Below are positions 20,053-30,868 of a stretch of DNA of 64,000 bases, one piece after another; positions within the stretch are counted from its first letter, which is position 1; the number at the start of each line of letters is the position of its first letter. The notes beneath the pieces were generated by a model that made no database searches, was not told the origin of the DNA, and saw nothing but the letters and a program-made list of their open reading frames with translations. The DNA comes from Cryptococcus deneoformans JEC21 (lineage: Eukaryota > Basidiomycota > Tremellomycetes > Tremellales > Cryptococcaceae). The DNA lies in NCBI RefSeq assembly GCF_000091045.1, contig NC_006693.1, forward strand, positions 241,799-305,798, given 5' to 3'. The translations under genes and the position numbers were made by a program.

Positions 20053-23000
20053 TCAACTCCCTTTTCTTTCCCGATCTCCAGCAGACTTCCTCAAATTGAC
20101 ACTAAGAGCTCTCGCTCTTCTCCACCTTGCAAACCTTCTAGTAGTCGTAACGCCGAATCTCTTGATGTATCCGAATGAGAATACGATGAAGAAAGCGACA
20201 GTGCAAGGGACGGCAACCTTCCAGAAGTAAGAGACAGGGCCTTCGATTTGATCGAAGCCTGTGAAGTTCATACCAAAATAGGAGGCCTACAATGATAACG
20301 CGAAAGATTCCGAATAGTAAATTTTCAGTGGTACGAGATGACGAAGAAAACGAGTTGGATAGAGGGGGGTGTTGTTTGGTAGCGAAGAGAGTACGTTAAA
20401 GAGGGACATGAGAGCAATGGTTAGTAATCGATAACGGAGCACAACACTGTAGGAATCGGTGCTTACAATGAAAGTCAAAGCTATGGACATAAGTCAATCA
20501 ACAAAACTGACCATGTCTACCACACCAGTTTCTGTACTCACGCAAGAAAACAACAGTGACGATGCTCAATCTTTCCATTGAAGCATTCGTTTGGAAACTT
20601 AAGACATTCTTACCGATTGCGAATTTTGTCAGTGTTTTTGGCACAATTTATTTTGAGAGCACAAATAACAACAGGCAGACTCACAAAGACATAATCTGTC
20701 AAATGATCACACGTCGACACAAATTGCTCCAAACTTCCCACAATGATCTCCAAATGATCAATCACATCCTCAATATAGACTTTCGTCAATGGGGAGAAGA
20801 ATCCCAAGCTAGCCGCCCCTACATCTACACCCAGATGCGGCGCTCCCAAAGCTGCGAGGTTCCTATGTGACTGGTGGAGGTTCATCATCGACAAGATCGA
20901 GGCTGCGTCGGCGTCTGACTGCTTTGCTCTGAGGGCAACACCGGGAACAGGAGTGTCGGAACGGGAGGCGGCACGGGAAATGGAGGATGTAGGTGGTGCA
21001 GTGGGTGCGATATTATGGGAAGGCATGAATGGCTGTGGTTGAGGCTGAGCAAAATGAGGGATTTCAGCCAATGGCATAGCTTGTGAGTGCTGGGAGCTTC
21101 CTGAATGAGGTGAGAAAGGGTTGTATCCCGCCCCCGCACCCATAGCTCCTCCTGTTCCAGATGCAATGCTGGAACTATGTCCTAATCCATCCTGTTCCCT
21201 CCCATGCCCGTTCCCATTCCCATTCCCCTCACCCCCGTAACCCCGACCCACCGCGCTGGCGGCAACTGAACGTTGAATATCTTGGTCACGGATGACGTAA
21301 CACAAATGCAGAAGTGGTGTGAGAGCACGGCGAAGGCGTATTAGTTGGGAGGAGAGTACATGAAGGTGACGAACAGTTTCCATCTGTCCGGACAAGGTTA
21401 GCTCCAGTTATGATAAGCAATAGAATGAACATACCTCTGGGTCAACGAGGACTGAAGCCTCGAGCTTCAAGATCTCGTTCTCGAACCTTTGGGATACCTA
21501 TTGCACGATAAGCATACTGCTTTTTCATCTTTGAAGGACGACTTACCTCGATGGCAAGATCAACAACTGGGAATACAATGTGAGCCTGCAGCCGCCATGT
21601 TGTTAAAAGCAACTTACCAGTATCTAGGATAGCCTGTGCCAGCATACTAACATCCCCTGATCTCCGTAACAGACTCTGCTCGTCCTCTAGTCTTGTATAA
21701 ATAGGTGACAGAACCTCTTTTGTAGGTTTAGCATCCATCGAGATCAAAGTCCCTGCCTTAATGTAAGTTTACTATCTAACAATGGCGAAGAAGAAAGATA
21801 CAGACCATCTCTCAACATGAAGATGCTCAGAATACTCCGGCGAATAGGAACCATATAATCTGCACTCAGTTCTTCAACAGTGAGCTTATGTGCTTGCTTC
21901 TCTGGAGTCTACTCCGTACATCAGCAAAATTCCCACACCGGATGTAGCCATTAGCTTACTCGGTGTATCCCTATCGTTCGCCTCGGAGAAATCATACTAG
22001 GCTCAAATGCCCCTTGAACACCCTCAGGCAACCTCGGCTTCTTGTGGTCCCCTTCAAACACCCCTCTCACTCGCTGCGAGAACCGCCTCTCCTTACCTAG
22101 ATGTATCCCCCCTTGCCCCTTCCCGTAAGTTCCCTCAGCCATATCATCTGCTAACATGTCAAGCTCGTCTCCTTCAAAGATTTGACTGTGGTGGATAAGT
22201 AGTTGGAGATAGAGATGATCTTTGTAGAAGTCGAGTTTGGAGCGAGGAGAGTCCGGTGCTTCGAGAGAATCTTCCACGGCCAGGGGGTGTAGACTAAACT
22301 GAAACGTTAGCCACATCCAATAGGAGATATCAATAAAAGAGATCTATGACTTGCCCAAAATGTAAAACCAAAGTCTTTACAACCTCCCAATTCACACCAT
22401 CAACATGTACTGCTCGTGTATTAGCTTACATATTAGCCGATCATCACATCTACCTACTCCATCTGACTCCGATAGGTTTATCATTTTCATCCAGCTGCCG
22501 CTTCCCATGCCCACTATCGAGCCACTCTTGCAGCTTTTCTCCAGGAAAGTCTGAACTTTGGTTCATACAATCTTGATCTGGATTTGAACAATAGTCGACG
22601 ACCTACGGAATGCCCGTTAGTACTTATTCAAGCCCCTAATAAAAGCTCAATAGTTCACTCTGATACGTGTTTTTCCTTTCAGATGTCCATAGTTCTTCTG
22701 ATCCCTCTTGCTTTTCACATCCACGCCAGGCTCGTCACCTGTCCCGACCGCTGTCGAAGTATTCAATAAGCGATATTGATCCGAATTCCGCCTCGAGCTA
22801 CTATTTGACAAAGTTACACGTCGGTGTCGTATACCATTCCCTATGTCCGGTAAGTCGGTTGCTTTTGACCTTGGAGATCGATCGCGCTTAGTCCACCGAT
22901 TGAGGGAGGTGGATGGTTGCGCTTCGACATCGATGTCTGTCTCTGATGGAAAAGACGCTGTCCTCGTTTCGCTTTTGATATTGCTGGGGGAAGTATCGGC

Positions 23001-23137
23001 TAAGGAACGAACTTGGAATACGGCTAGAATTATTTTAGCTACACATATCAACTCTAACATTAAGCCCCAAAGTACACACTTGAAGTACTCGACCTATTTG
23101 GACCGAGAGATGGACGTGGTTGTCCGATGCCGGTCAT
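20053..23137 (-). CDS. CorA/Alr-Mnr2-type Mg2+ transporter
   Basis: A multi-exon minus-strand gene. The ATG at 23137 opens MTGIGQPRPSLGPN and splices (donor about 23078, acceptor about 23032) to a long hydrophilic N-terminus. Conserved blocks follow: VDGVNWEVVKTLV, the CorA helix SLHPLAVEDSLEAPDSPRSKLD, YKDHLYLQLLIHHSQ, FMLRDGTLIS, and a long helix with VSMLAQAILD and RRALTPLLHL. Near the end, ASYFGMNFTGF is the invariant GMN motif closing TM1 of CorA channels, followed by TM2 (YFWKVAVPCTVAFFIVFSFG) and a basic tail. The long Gly/Ser/Gln-rich insert (about 20880-21260) inside the soluble domain is typical of fungal Alr/Mnr2-type proteins. It takes up or stores Mg2+ at the plasma or vacuolar membrane; which one is not decidable here. 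Exon joins in the middle were not all checked. Confidence 0.85.
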
Positions 23138-23680
23138 GTTCGTCTTCTTGCAGGAAGTCGAGAAAGGACGGATGAGAGAAGATGGCGAGTTCGGAAAGAT
23201 TCGAATGTACAACAACAGCATATCTCGTCTTAAATCAAATGGGAAACTACAAATAGAACTAATAGTAGGAATAGGCAAATGACGTTGTGGAGCAGCAAAT
23301 CTTGTTGCGTCATAGGTTTTTGTCATTTTGTAATCAAAGTTATCTATATATTCCTGCATGCGCAATTATTAGAACTTGCTCGCCTAATCCCCTTCAAACT
23401 TCCCGATTCAAGTCCTGGAGCACAACTATGGTTGTTCGTTTCATATTTTCATCGATTTCACTTACTTGGTACCAAGAGTGATAAAGAGTCAGTGAAATCG
23501 ACGGCAACAATAGAAACAAAGGTTGCAAAAAGCGAACCTCCGGCTCGGGGCCGCGACAAAGGATTGACTTATATGACCTTCTTTTCCGCCCTCATATAAA
23601 TAAGCCTTCAACACTTGCCCTATCATTAATCTTGCTTTCAAGCATATATTTGCAACTCACAACCTTCAATTCAACTAGTC
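23138..23680. other. Divergent promoter region between CorA-type gene and Ser-rich gene
   Basis: Two start codons face away from each other across this stretch. A TATA box (TATAAATA, 23595-23602) lies about 80 bp upstream of the ATG at 23681. No further gene is seen. Confidence 0.45.
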
Positions 23681-24535
23681 ATGTCGTCAACTATGACAAT
23701 ACGGCCTTCCATTCGCTCGCTATCGGGCCACTTACCTTCGTTGGGAAGTAGTAGTTCAGTCTCTTCGTCGGGGAGTTCTCCAAGACCCTCCTGGCTTAGC
23801 TCTGGGCACAAATCCTTCACCACCCTATCAGATCTTAGAGATCACCAATGTCAGCTCCCGCCTCTAGGTCACACAGGATATTCGACAACCGTCTTCAATT
23901 CTGCTGCCAGTAAATCTCCAACGACTCCCCCCCATGAGCCCCCAGCTCTCCAATTTTGCTACGGGCTCTAGCCCCTTTTTATCGGGCCTTCCACGACAAC
24001 AGTAACAGTCCCCTCCTTGCTTTCCCTTCTCAGCCAATTCAGAATTGAGGCAACTGGCCGACCCGCTTTTTCTACCAAATCATCAGTCTCTGCAAGCGTA
24101 AGATTCCAAAACAACGTCGATACCCTCACAGATGTCAAACGACCAAATTACGATAACGACCTTCGTTCCACTCTGATTAACAACCTTCTCGGCCCGGACG
24201 GGATTAGTATGACCAACGAGGGAAGGGAATACAGATACGAACTTTGGAATGCGGCTTCTAAATGGGCTTCTCGAATAACATCGAGCACCGGTACCGGAAG
24301 GATTCGGTTTGTCAGAGAGAATAAAAGAATCGGTGTACGCAACCTGGATAAGGATGTCTTGACTGGAGCGACTTTTATGAACCTTCTGCAGAGGGAGAAG
24401 GATAAGGATTTTGAGGAAAGAAAGATATGCGCGAGAACTTCGGAAAAACGAGAAGTCGAGGTCAACGGAAGAAAGGAGTGCGAATCTAAGGGTAGGGGTT
24501 GGAAGCTGAGTAATGTTCGTACTCTCGTAAGATAG
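23681..24535 (+). CDS. Unknown Ser-rich protein, probably two exons
   Basis: The ATG at 23681 has a good TATA box upstream. The first ~96 codons are Ser/Pro/Thr-rich (SSSSVSSSGSS). A TAG at 23969-23971 interrupts the frame, but the same frame reopens directly behind it and runs to 24535. A 93- or 99-nt intron (donor at 23910, acceptor AG at 24002 or 24008) would remove the stop and keep frame. The second part is charged (NYDNDLRSTLINNLLGPDG, REYRYELWNAASKWASRI, FVRENKRIGVRN), probably helical, with a Lys/Glu/Arg-rich tail. I recognise no domain. N-terminal Ser-richness plus a folded basic C-terminus could suit a mitochondrial or DNA-associated protein, but that is a guess. Confidence 0.55.
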
Positions 24536-24816
24536 AAATTATATATAAGTAGGGTAGAACGTGGCCAAGGTGGCAGGCTTTTACGGAGCATTATGGACTC
24601 AAAATCATTTGCTGCCTCGAACGGGAAATGTTGCCCACCAGTAAGAAGCCTGATCTTGGTCTGCTTTTACACATTTATATTAAATTGTGAGGGCAATGCC
24701 CATCCGTTGATTGCTTTCATCCGTGTCTATTCATCTATCTTCTAGGGTCTCAGCATATTCTTCACCTTCGTCCTGTACCCACCCCTCCAGATCAAGCGTA
24801 ATTCGCGCCTCAGGCT

Positions 24817-26437
24817 TTAAGCGCTCCCCTCAATTTTATAACTCCATCCTCTGCCCTCATCAATCCTGCCCCTCTGAATACCCGTCATCGTATCCCTCAA
24901 TAACTTGACGAGCGGGTTGAAAGGGATGGTGTAATCTTGGTTTCGATAGGTGATCCCGCCGATGGATACGACGACGACGCCGGTACCGCAGCCGAACATC
25001 CTGTATCGAAAAGGACAAGGGAGAGAGATTAGCGAAGGCTATTGGTAAAAATAATAAATATAGAGAGAGGAAAGAGTGAAGGCCGCAGAAACTAGGAAAA
25101 AGCACAAAAAGAGAAACAAAACGGGAGAAAAGACGTACCCTTTCAAACTACCATCCTTCAATCCCTCCAAAATCTCCCCCATACTAATATCCCTCTCCAC
25201 TATCCTGATCTTTTTCGGCATCTCCACGTCCCCTTCCGCGAATGGGAAAGCCTTTTTTCCGGAAGCATGGTCTTCAACGAGCTCAATAATGGATTGACGG
25301 GTGACGCCAGGTAGGACGATACCGTTATCAAGGGACATGGTTGTGAATTCGAGGTCTACATGGAAAAAGGCGCAGAGGAATGAACGTTAGCGCTAGTTGA
25401 GGTGAAGTAGAGAAAGAGTGAACGCTAGGGAAGGGAAAGGGGGAGAGGTAGGGTAGAGAATGAACGTACAGCCATCAGAAGCCTGCTTAATAATCCACAT
25501 GTTCATAGCGCCCGCTTCGGAGATGTAATCTTCCTTGCCGTGCAACCAGAGGGACATAGCGTATCCCTTCTTCTTAGAGATGTTTACTGTGCCTGTGAGA
25601 AGCTTAGCCAGAGTTCTGATCAATCAAAAGAAGTCAAAAGTCTCGGGACAGGCACCGAGATCGAGGAGAAGAAGGAAAATCGACTGACCATAGTTCGCCC
25701 CAAGCTTGAAACTACCCGTCCCGCCAGGCCAAGCCCTGATAAACTCCTTACAGGCATCCAGCTTCAATCCCTTTCCTTCTCTTTCACTACTCCCATAAAG
25801 CCCCAGACCCAGATTCAAAGATGTCACTACGTACAACAAAGCCTCATCCGCGAGAGCGTCTTCTTTGATACCGAATGATTGGGAAGTTTCGAGCAACGTG
25901 GGGCGGATGTATAGAGATGAACCGTCGGTGGAGGGTACGATAGGGGTCTCGAGGGAAAGGAGGGAGGAGAAGAGGGAAAGGAGCTCGATGTTATCCCAGT
26001 CATGCTGTTCAGAGTGTTAGTCGAGCGTTTGATGGCGGCTGGAGTGGGAGACATACAGGAAGACCGAGACGGGCACCAGAACGCTTGAGTCTGTCAAAGT
26101 TCATCTCAGGCCTGAACAATCTCAAATCGCCTTGCTCAGATTTATAGCACTATATATCCTATCAGTACTCCGTATCTTCCTCGCCACCTCGTTGTTCATT
26201 GTCGAATCAGCTCACCTTCATCCCTTCGAAACAAGTCACAGCGTACTGCAAAACGCCTGCCAGAGGATCAAACGCCAAATCCTTCCTAGGCCCAATTTTG
26301 GGTGTACCCCATCCGGTGTGGCGGGACCAGGGAACGGTGAGCATGTATCGACCGTGTGATTCTTTGCCCGGGGCTGGAGTGAAATCGGCGGGGAGGCGTG
26401 TCAGTTCAAGATTGGATGCAAGAAGAGCCTGGGACAT
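24817..26437 (-). CDS. Branched-chain amino-acid aminotransferase (BCAT)
   Basis: A PLP-dependent fold-IV transaminase that interconverts Leu/Ile/Val with their 2-oxo acids. The ATG at 26437 gives MSQALLASNLELTRLPADF. Family blocks are HMLTVPWS-like YMLTVPWSRHTGWG, QYAVTCFEGMK, RLFRPEMNFDRLKRSG, and SFKLGANYG with the expected PLP lysine. Further on are EAGAMNMWI (the usual EAGTMN block), LDNGIVLPGVTRQSI and FGCGTGVVVVSIG. The exons are joined by short introns. No strong mitochondrial presequence is evident from the N-terminus, so the cytosolic isozyme (Bat2-like) is as likely as the mitochondrial one. The gene ends 280 bp from the convergent Ser-rich gene. Confidence 0.9.
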
Positions 26438-26960
26438 CTTCGCTATTGGCCTCTTTGGTGCTGGTGTTGTAATGAGGTGGAAGAGTTGTTTATAGATAAG
26501 AGGAGATGGATAGTATAAATGAAGATCGGTATTTATTTTCGGTGATCAAAATTCAAGGCTGTCCGGTCGGGCGACAACCCATCCGATGGAGTCGAACATC
26601 TTTTATTTTCGTTCCAGATTCACGGATCACCGCGGTCTCTGTAAGGACGTTCCTGATCCGTGCCGGGGGTCATTTGCGGAGATATCCGAAGCATTAGAAC
26701 TTTACCGCATGGATTAGCATTGGGTTTGTAAGGGAGCATTGAAAGGGAAGTGTCGTTGCAATACAAATGTCACGAGGGGCTATTAGAAAAGTTATGATGT
26801 TTTCGGAATTCTATTAGAATCCATTTGTAATGTCGCGCGCGACGGGGAAAGACTGGCCCCAACCAGTTCCATGCCATTTTTGTATTCGTCTATCATCATC
26901 CCATCATTAAAACTTATATAAGAAACATTTGGGTTTCACACCTTCCTCTTTTTACTTTTC

Positions 26961-26983
26961 TCTAGACCATAACATGGTCTAGA
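26961..26983. repeat. Perfect hairpin: 10-bp arms, 3-nt loop
   Basis: TCTAGACCAT (26961-26970) - AAC - ATGGTCTAGA (26974-26983). It lies about 50 bp downstream of a TATA-like box, so an RNA starting there would carry a stable 5' stem-loop that contains an ATG. Whether it is transcribed is unknown. Confidence 0.8.
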
Positions 26984-26994
26984 GCAACAGTCGG

Positions 26995-27270
26995 TCACGG
27001 TAAGCATACCACAAGCACGAGAGTGACTGTGCTAACGAGAATGGCTGCCGAAAGGATTGAAAATGCATGAACAGATCGATCGATGGAAGACCGTGGTGTT
27101 GAATGATCGCCAGTGGATGACACTTCAGCTCTCAACCTCTTATTCAAATGTTCCCAGTTTCCGCTTCCATCACGCTCCTCCAGCATTACATTCGCCGCTT
27201 TCTCGTTCCAATCTGCAACCCACCGGCAACACTTGACACCAGTCTTCCTTCCTTCCTCACTGCTGGCGCG
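26995..27270 (-). CDS. Possible small tail-anchored protein (3' exon only)
   Basis: A minus-strand frame entering from about 27270 reads KCCRWVADWNEKAANVMLEE, continues NWEHLNKRLRAEVSS and closes with a hydrophobic helix (FSILSAAILVSTVTLVLVVC) just before the stop at 26995, like a tail anchor. The sequence does not look random, and a branch-site CTAAC plus T-tract and CAG lie upstream near 27260-27285. I could not find a convincing 5' exon, and the family is not recognised. Confidence 0.3.
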   Translation of the reverse strand, partial: RASSEEGRKTGVKCCRWVADWNEKAANVMLEERDGSGNWEHLNKRLRAEVSSTGDHSTPRSSIDRSVHAFSILSAAILVSTVTLVLVVCLP

Positions 27271-27807
27271 AAAAAAAAGTTAGGATGCGGGGTCCCCAGG
27301 GAGACGCGTGCTGGGCGCCACACTTGTGGTAACGCCGAAATCTCCGGAGCTGGTTCGAGGTGAGATTCAGGGTCTGTGTGCAACAACAACAAGGCCCCCG
27401 CCCGCCGCCGCTTGTGTATTCGTGCCCGATGCTTGCTCATGTTCCAGCGCGTCGCTTCTCTTCTAATCTCTTCCTTGTTTCCCTCTTATTCACTAATTTC
27501 CTATACTCACCCTATCCTCTCCATCCATTCACATTCACTGGTAAGCATCATCACTCCCCTTCTTGCCACACCGACTCCTACTCCCGTTGCCCCACACGCG
27601 TGCCGCCTTGCCGCGCTTCATTACCACGTTCCGCTCAACCTTCCAGTACTCGATAAATAATTGCTTACTCCGTTACCGTTAGTCTCGCATTTCAGAAACA
27701 AGTTCCCTCGACGGGGTCACAATACTATCATATCCTCTAGCATCCATCTTGATAGACGCCTAGACTCGCATCAAGTACACTAACAGAACCAACAAGTCGC
27801 ATCTGTC

Positions 27808-30800
27808 ATGGCAGCTCCGCCCGAGTCACTTCAATCGCTTCCGTCCCCGACGCCGTCCTCATCTTCACAAGCTCATTCTCACTTTGGCTCCCTTCATCTT
27901 CAAACACCACAAACATCTTCCACCCCCAGTACCAATTCTCATCCATCGCCCAACCCGCTGAATGAACGTGACGCTCAAGCAAACTCTGCAAGCACAACAA
28001 CCGCTGTCCAGCCTGCCGCTTACCTCCCTTCAGTCTCATCTTCCCCGCCCCCGAATCCACCGCCTTACATCCCCCCACCTCAACACGCCATGCCACCTGA
28101 TCCAATTCACTCAATGCCTTCAGCAGCAGGTTACGGACAACCGGCAATGTCTTGGGCGAATGCGCCTCCGGGACCGAATGGTTGGAGAAATGGAGGGGGC
28201 GTAGCTGGTGGATCGTTTGCAGGATACAGAGGCGGAATCCCGAACGGGAGGCATTTGCCTACGAATCCAGACTACCCCGCGAGGTTTGGCGCAAGGCCTG
28301 GTTCGGCACATGGAGAGAGCAGAGACAGAAGGAGAGAAAGGAGAGATAGAGATAGAGACGACGAGAGGGAATTGGAAGAGGAGGTGATTAGTACGATTTT
28401 CGTAGTTGGCTTCCCGGATGACATGTCTGTAAGTTCAATTCCCGTCTTCCTCATATGATATGATTGCTGATCAGGCATTATAGGAACGGGAATTCCAAAA
28501 TATTTTCACATTCGCACCTGGATTTGAGGCTGCAACACTCAAGTTCCCCTCTGGCTCTCGACGTGAACCGACTGCCGCTCTCCTTGCCGAATTAACCCAA
28601 TTAGCTGCTCACCAGAACGCTCAAGGAGGGGAATATTCAGAGTATCCCCTAGGTAACATCAACCTCGAAGAAGCCATTTCCTCCTTATCTCTAACCACCG
28701 CATCTACCTCTCAATCTACCACTCCTTCAGCGCCCATGTCACTCACCCCTTCTGTCTCCTCCAATCCCATGCTGGCCCCTGGTCCTAATCCAGCTATCCC
28801 TCCATCTTCCGCTCGGCGCCAAACTATTGGTTTTGCTCGATTCAAAACCCGTAGCGACGCGCTCACCGCAAAGGACCATCTCCAAGGCAAAAAGATTGAT
28901 CCTTTGACGGGCTCAGTGTTGAAAGCAGAGATGGCTAAGAAGAATCTACACACTAAGAAGACGACGTCCGGTGAGGAGATTATGGGTTTTTTACTAAGAT
29001 CTGGAAGGCTCGGGTTAGTCCCTGGTGCGGGTCACACTACTGGTCCTGTTTCTGTCAGCGGGACTTCAGGAGGTAATGGAGCGATGGGCTCTGTAAGGGA
29101 TGCGTGGGAATCGTGGCCAAACTCCAGCTCGGGCCCGGGATCTGATAAGGACGCGCGCCTAAATGTGGACGAGAAGGCCACTGCCAACATGTCTTCTCAA
29201 TTAAATACCAGTACCAATCTTACGCCATCTTCCGCCTCCGCCCCTACATCTACCTCGGCTCCCGGTGTATCAACCTCGACATCCCCGCCTCTCAGGCAGA
29301 CCGACTCGAAAGCCCTTTTGGCACTAGCGGAAGAAGCAGATGAGCTTGAAGGGTGGAGTGTAAACGGCGCGCTTGGGATGGGTATGACTATGGGTCCTCC
29401 ATACGAAGGGTATTCCTCTGTCTCCGCTCCTAGTCAAGGCCAAGCTCCAGGGCAGGGTCAAGGTCAAAGAAGATTAGGGAGCCAGTCTGGACCGGCAGGT
29501 GCTGCGTATGGGAGACATGGACATGGGCACGGGCCGGAGTACGGGACGAATGCGACGGGGACGACCCTTTCCGGAGAGCACATGGATGGTGCGCACGTAG
29601 GTGGGATAGGATTGGCTGGAGGCAGAATTATGGGTGCCAATCCCGCTGATCAAAATCCACCTGTGGGTCTTATTCTTGCTTTATCATCTCGACTAAAAAC
29701 ATCCACTGACATAGTAATGACTTGCAGATCAACACTCTCTATGTCGGTAACCTTCCCGCAGTCTCACCGCCTACTCATCCGCCAGGCTTCCTCGAAGAAT
29801 CTCTCCGAGCATTATTCAGTCGATGTCCGGGTTTCAAACGGATGTCGTATAGGCAAAAAATCAATGGCCCAATGTGCTTTGTTGAGTTTGAAGAGGTGAT
29901 ATACGCTAGTCAAGCGATCAAGGAATTGTACGGGCATAATCTTGTAGGTTTATATAATCTTAATGTCGATTTCGCTTCTATTAGCAAGATACTGATTGTG
30001 GCCGATTTGAACGCAGGGCGGACTTGTCAAAGGAGGTATCCGACTTTCGTACTCCAAGAACTCTCTCGGCCAACGAGGTAACAACCACCCGTCTCAAATA
30101 AACACCAATGTCTTTGGCGGCATCGCACATAACGTTGCTTTGGCTGGAATGTCCATGACTTCGCCTACCACTCAGCAGCATCCATTACCAAATGGTGCTG
30201 TGGGATACGGGCTTCCGGGTAGTTTGGGAGAAGGGAGCGCGTCGTTAGGTATGGGCGATTTGAGGAGGGAATCAGGACCAGGGACAGCCACGGCCAATGG
30301 GATTTCTACCGGTACTTCGCTCTCACCAACAGCTCAACCATTCAACATATCGCTCCCACCCACTTCTCCCCGATCAAGATATTTTGCCTCTCCACCTCTG
30401 AGTACAAGCAACCCTCATAAACTCTCTCCTACCGAATCCGCCTCTGTTTCTGCATCAGCTTCCGCTTCCGCGTCCACATCTGTATCTGCAGGCTCTTCAT
30501 TGAACTCCAACACAACCAACGGTCTCAGTACTACCGGTCTGCCCACACCGGGTGGCGCTGGTGTGGGTGTACCTATACCATCCTCATCCTCCCGCTCGTC
30601 CACCTCTGCTCGCTCCACTGCCTCTGCGTTCCAACCCTTTGGTCAACCATCAACCTCCATCTCGACCAGCGTGAACACCAATACTTCGAGCGGGTTCTCG
30701 CCTGTTTCTTCTCCGATAAGAACACCTGCGAGTTTTAGTTGGTTGAGCAGTTCGGCGGGGACAGGCGGTGGAGTGGGGTACGGGTATGAGTTTGGGGGGA

Positions 30801-30868
30801 GTGTACCGTTGGGAAGTTTGAATGGCGCTGCCAGTGCTTGGGGGCAAAGTGCGGAGAGAAGGGACTAA
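27808..30868 (+). CDS. RRM RNA-binding protein, Whi3-like
   Basis: Four exons (27808-28428, 28484-29662, 29728-29943, 30017-30868) join in phase to 955 residues. The N-terminus is low complexity (Ser/Pro/Thr, then an Arg/Asp/Glu run). A first RRM-like region starts at about residue 200 ([20 protein letters not shown]) and is split by a Ser/Pro-rich insert before [20 protein letters not shown]. The canonical RRM lies near residues 600-690, with RNP2 in NTLYVGNLP and RNP1 in [10 protein letters not shown]. It closes with [16 protein letters not shown], characteristic of the yeast Whi3/Whi4 and related fungal family. Whi3 proteins bind mRNAs and control cell size, cell-cycle entry and differentiation from cytoplasmic granules. 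The Ser/Asn-rich tail fits granule-forming behaviour, which is inference for this protein. Confidence 0.85.

Larger units (their letters stand above)
26438..27807. other. Long intergenic region with TATA signal, hairpin and possible small minus-strand ORF
   Basis: This holds the BCAT promoter at its left and the long 5' leader of the RRM gene at its right (TC-rich sequence from about 27450). A TATA-like CTTATATAAG at about 26907-26916 is followed by a 10-bp perfect palindromic arm pair (26961-26983). A candidate small gene on the minus strand is listed separately. Confidence 0.4.
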
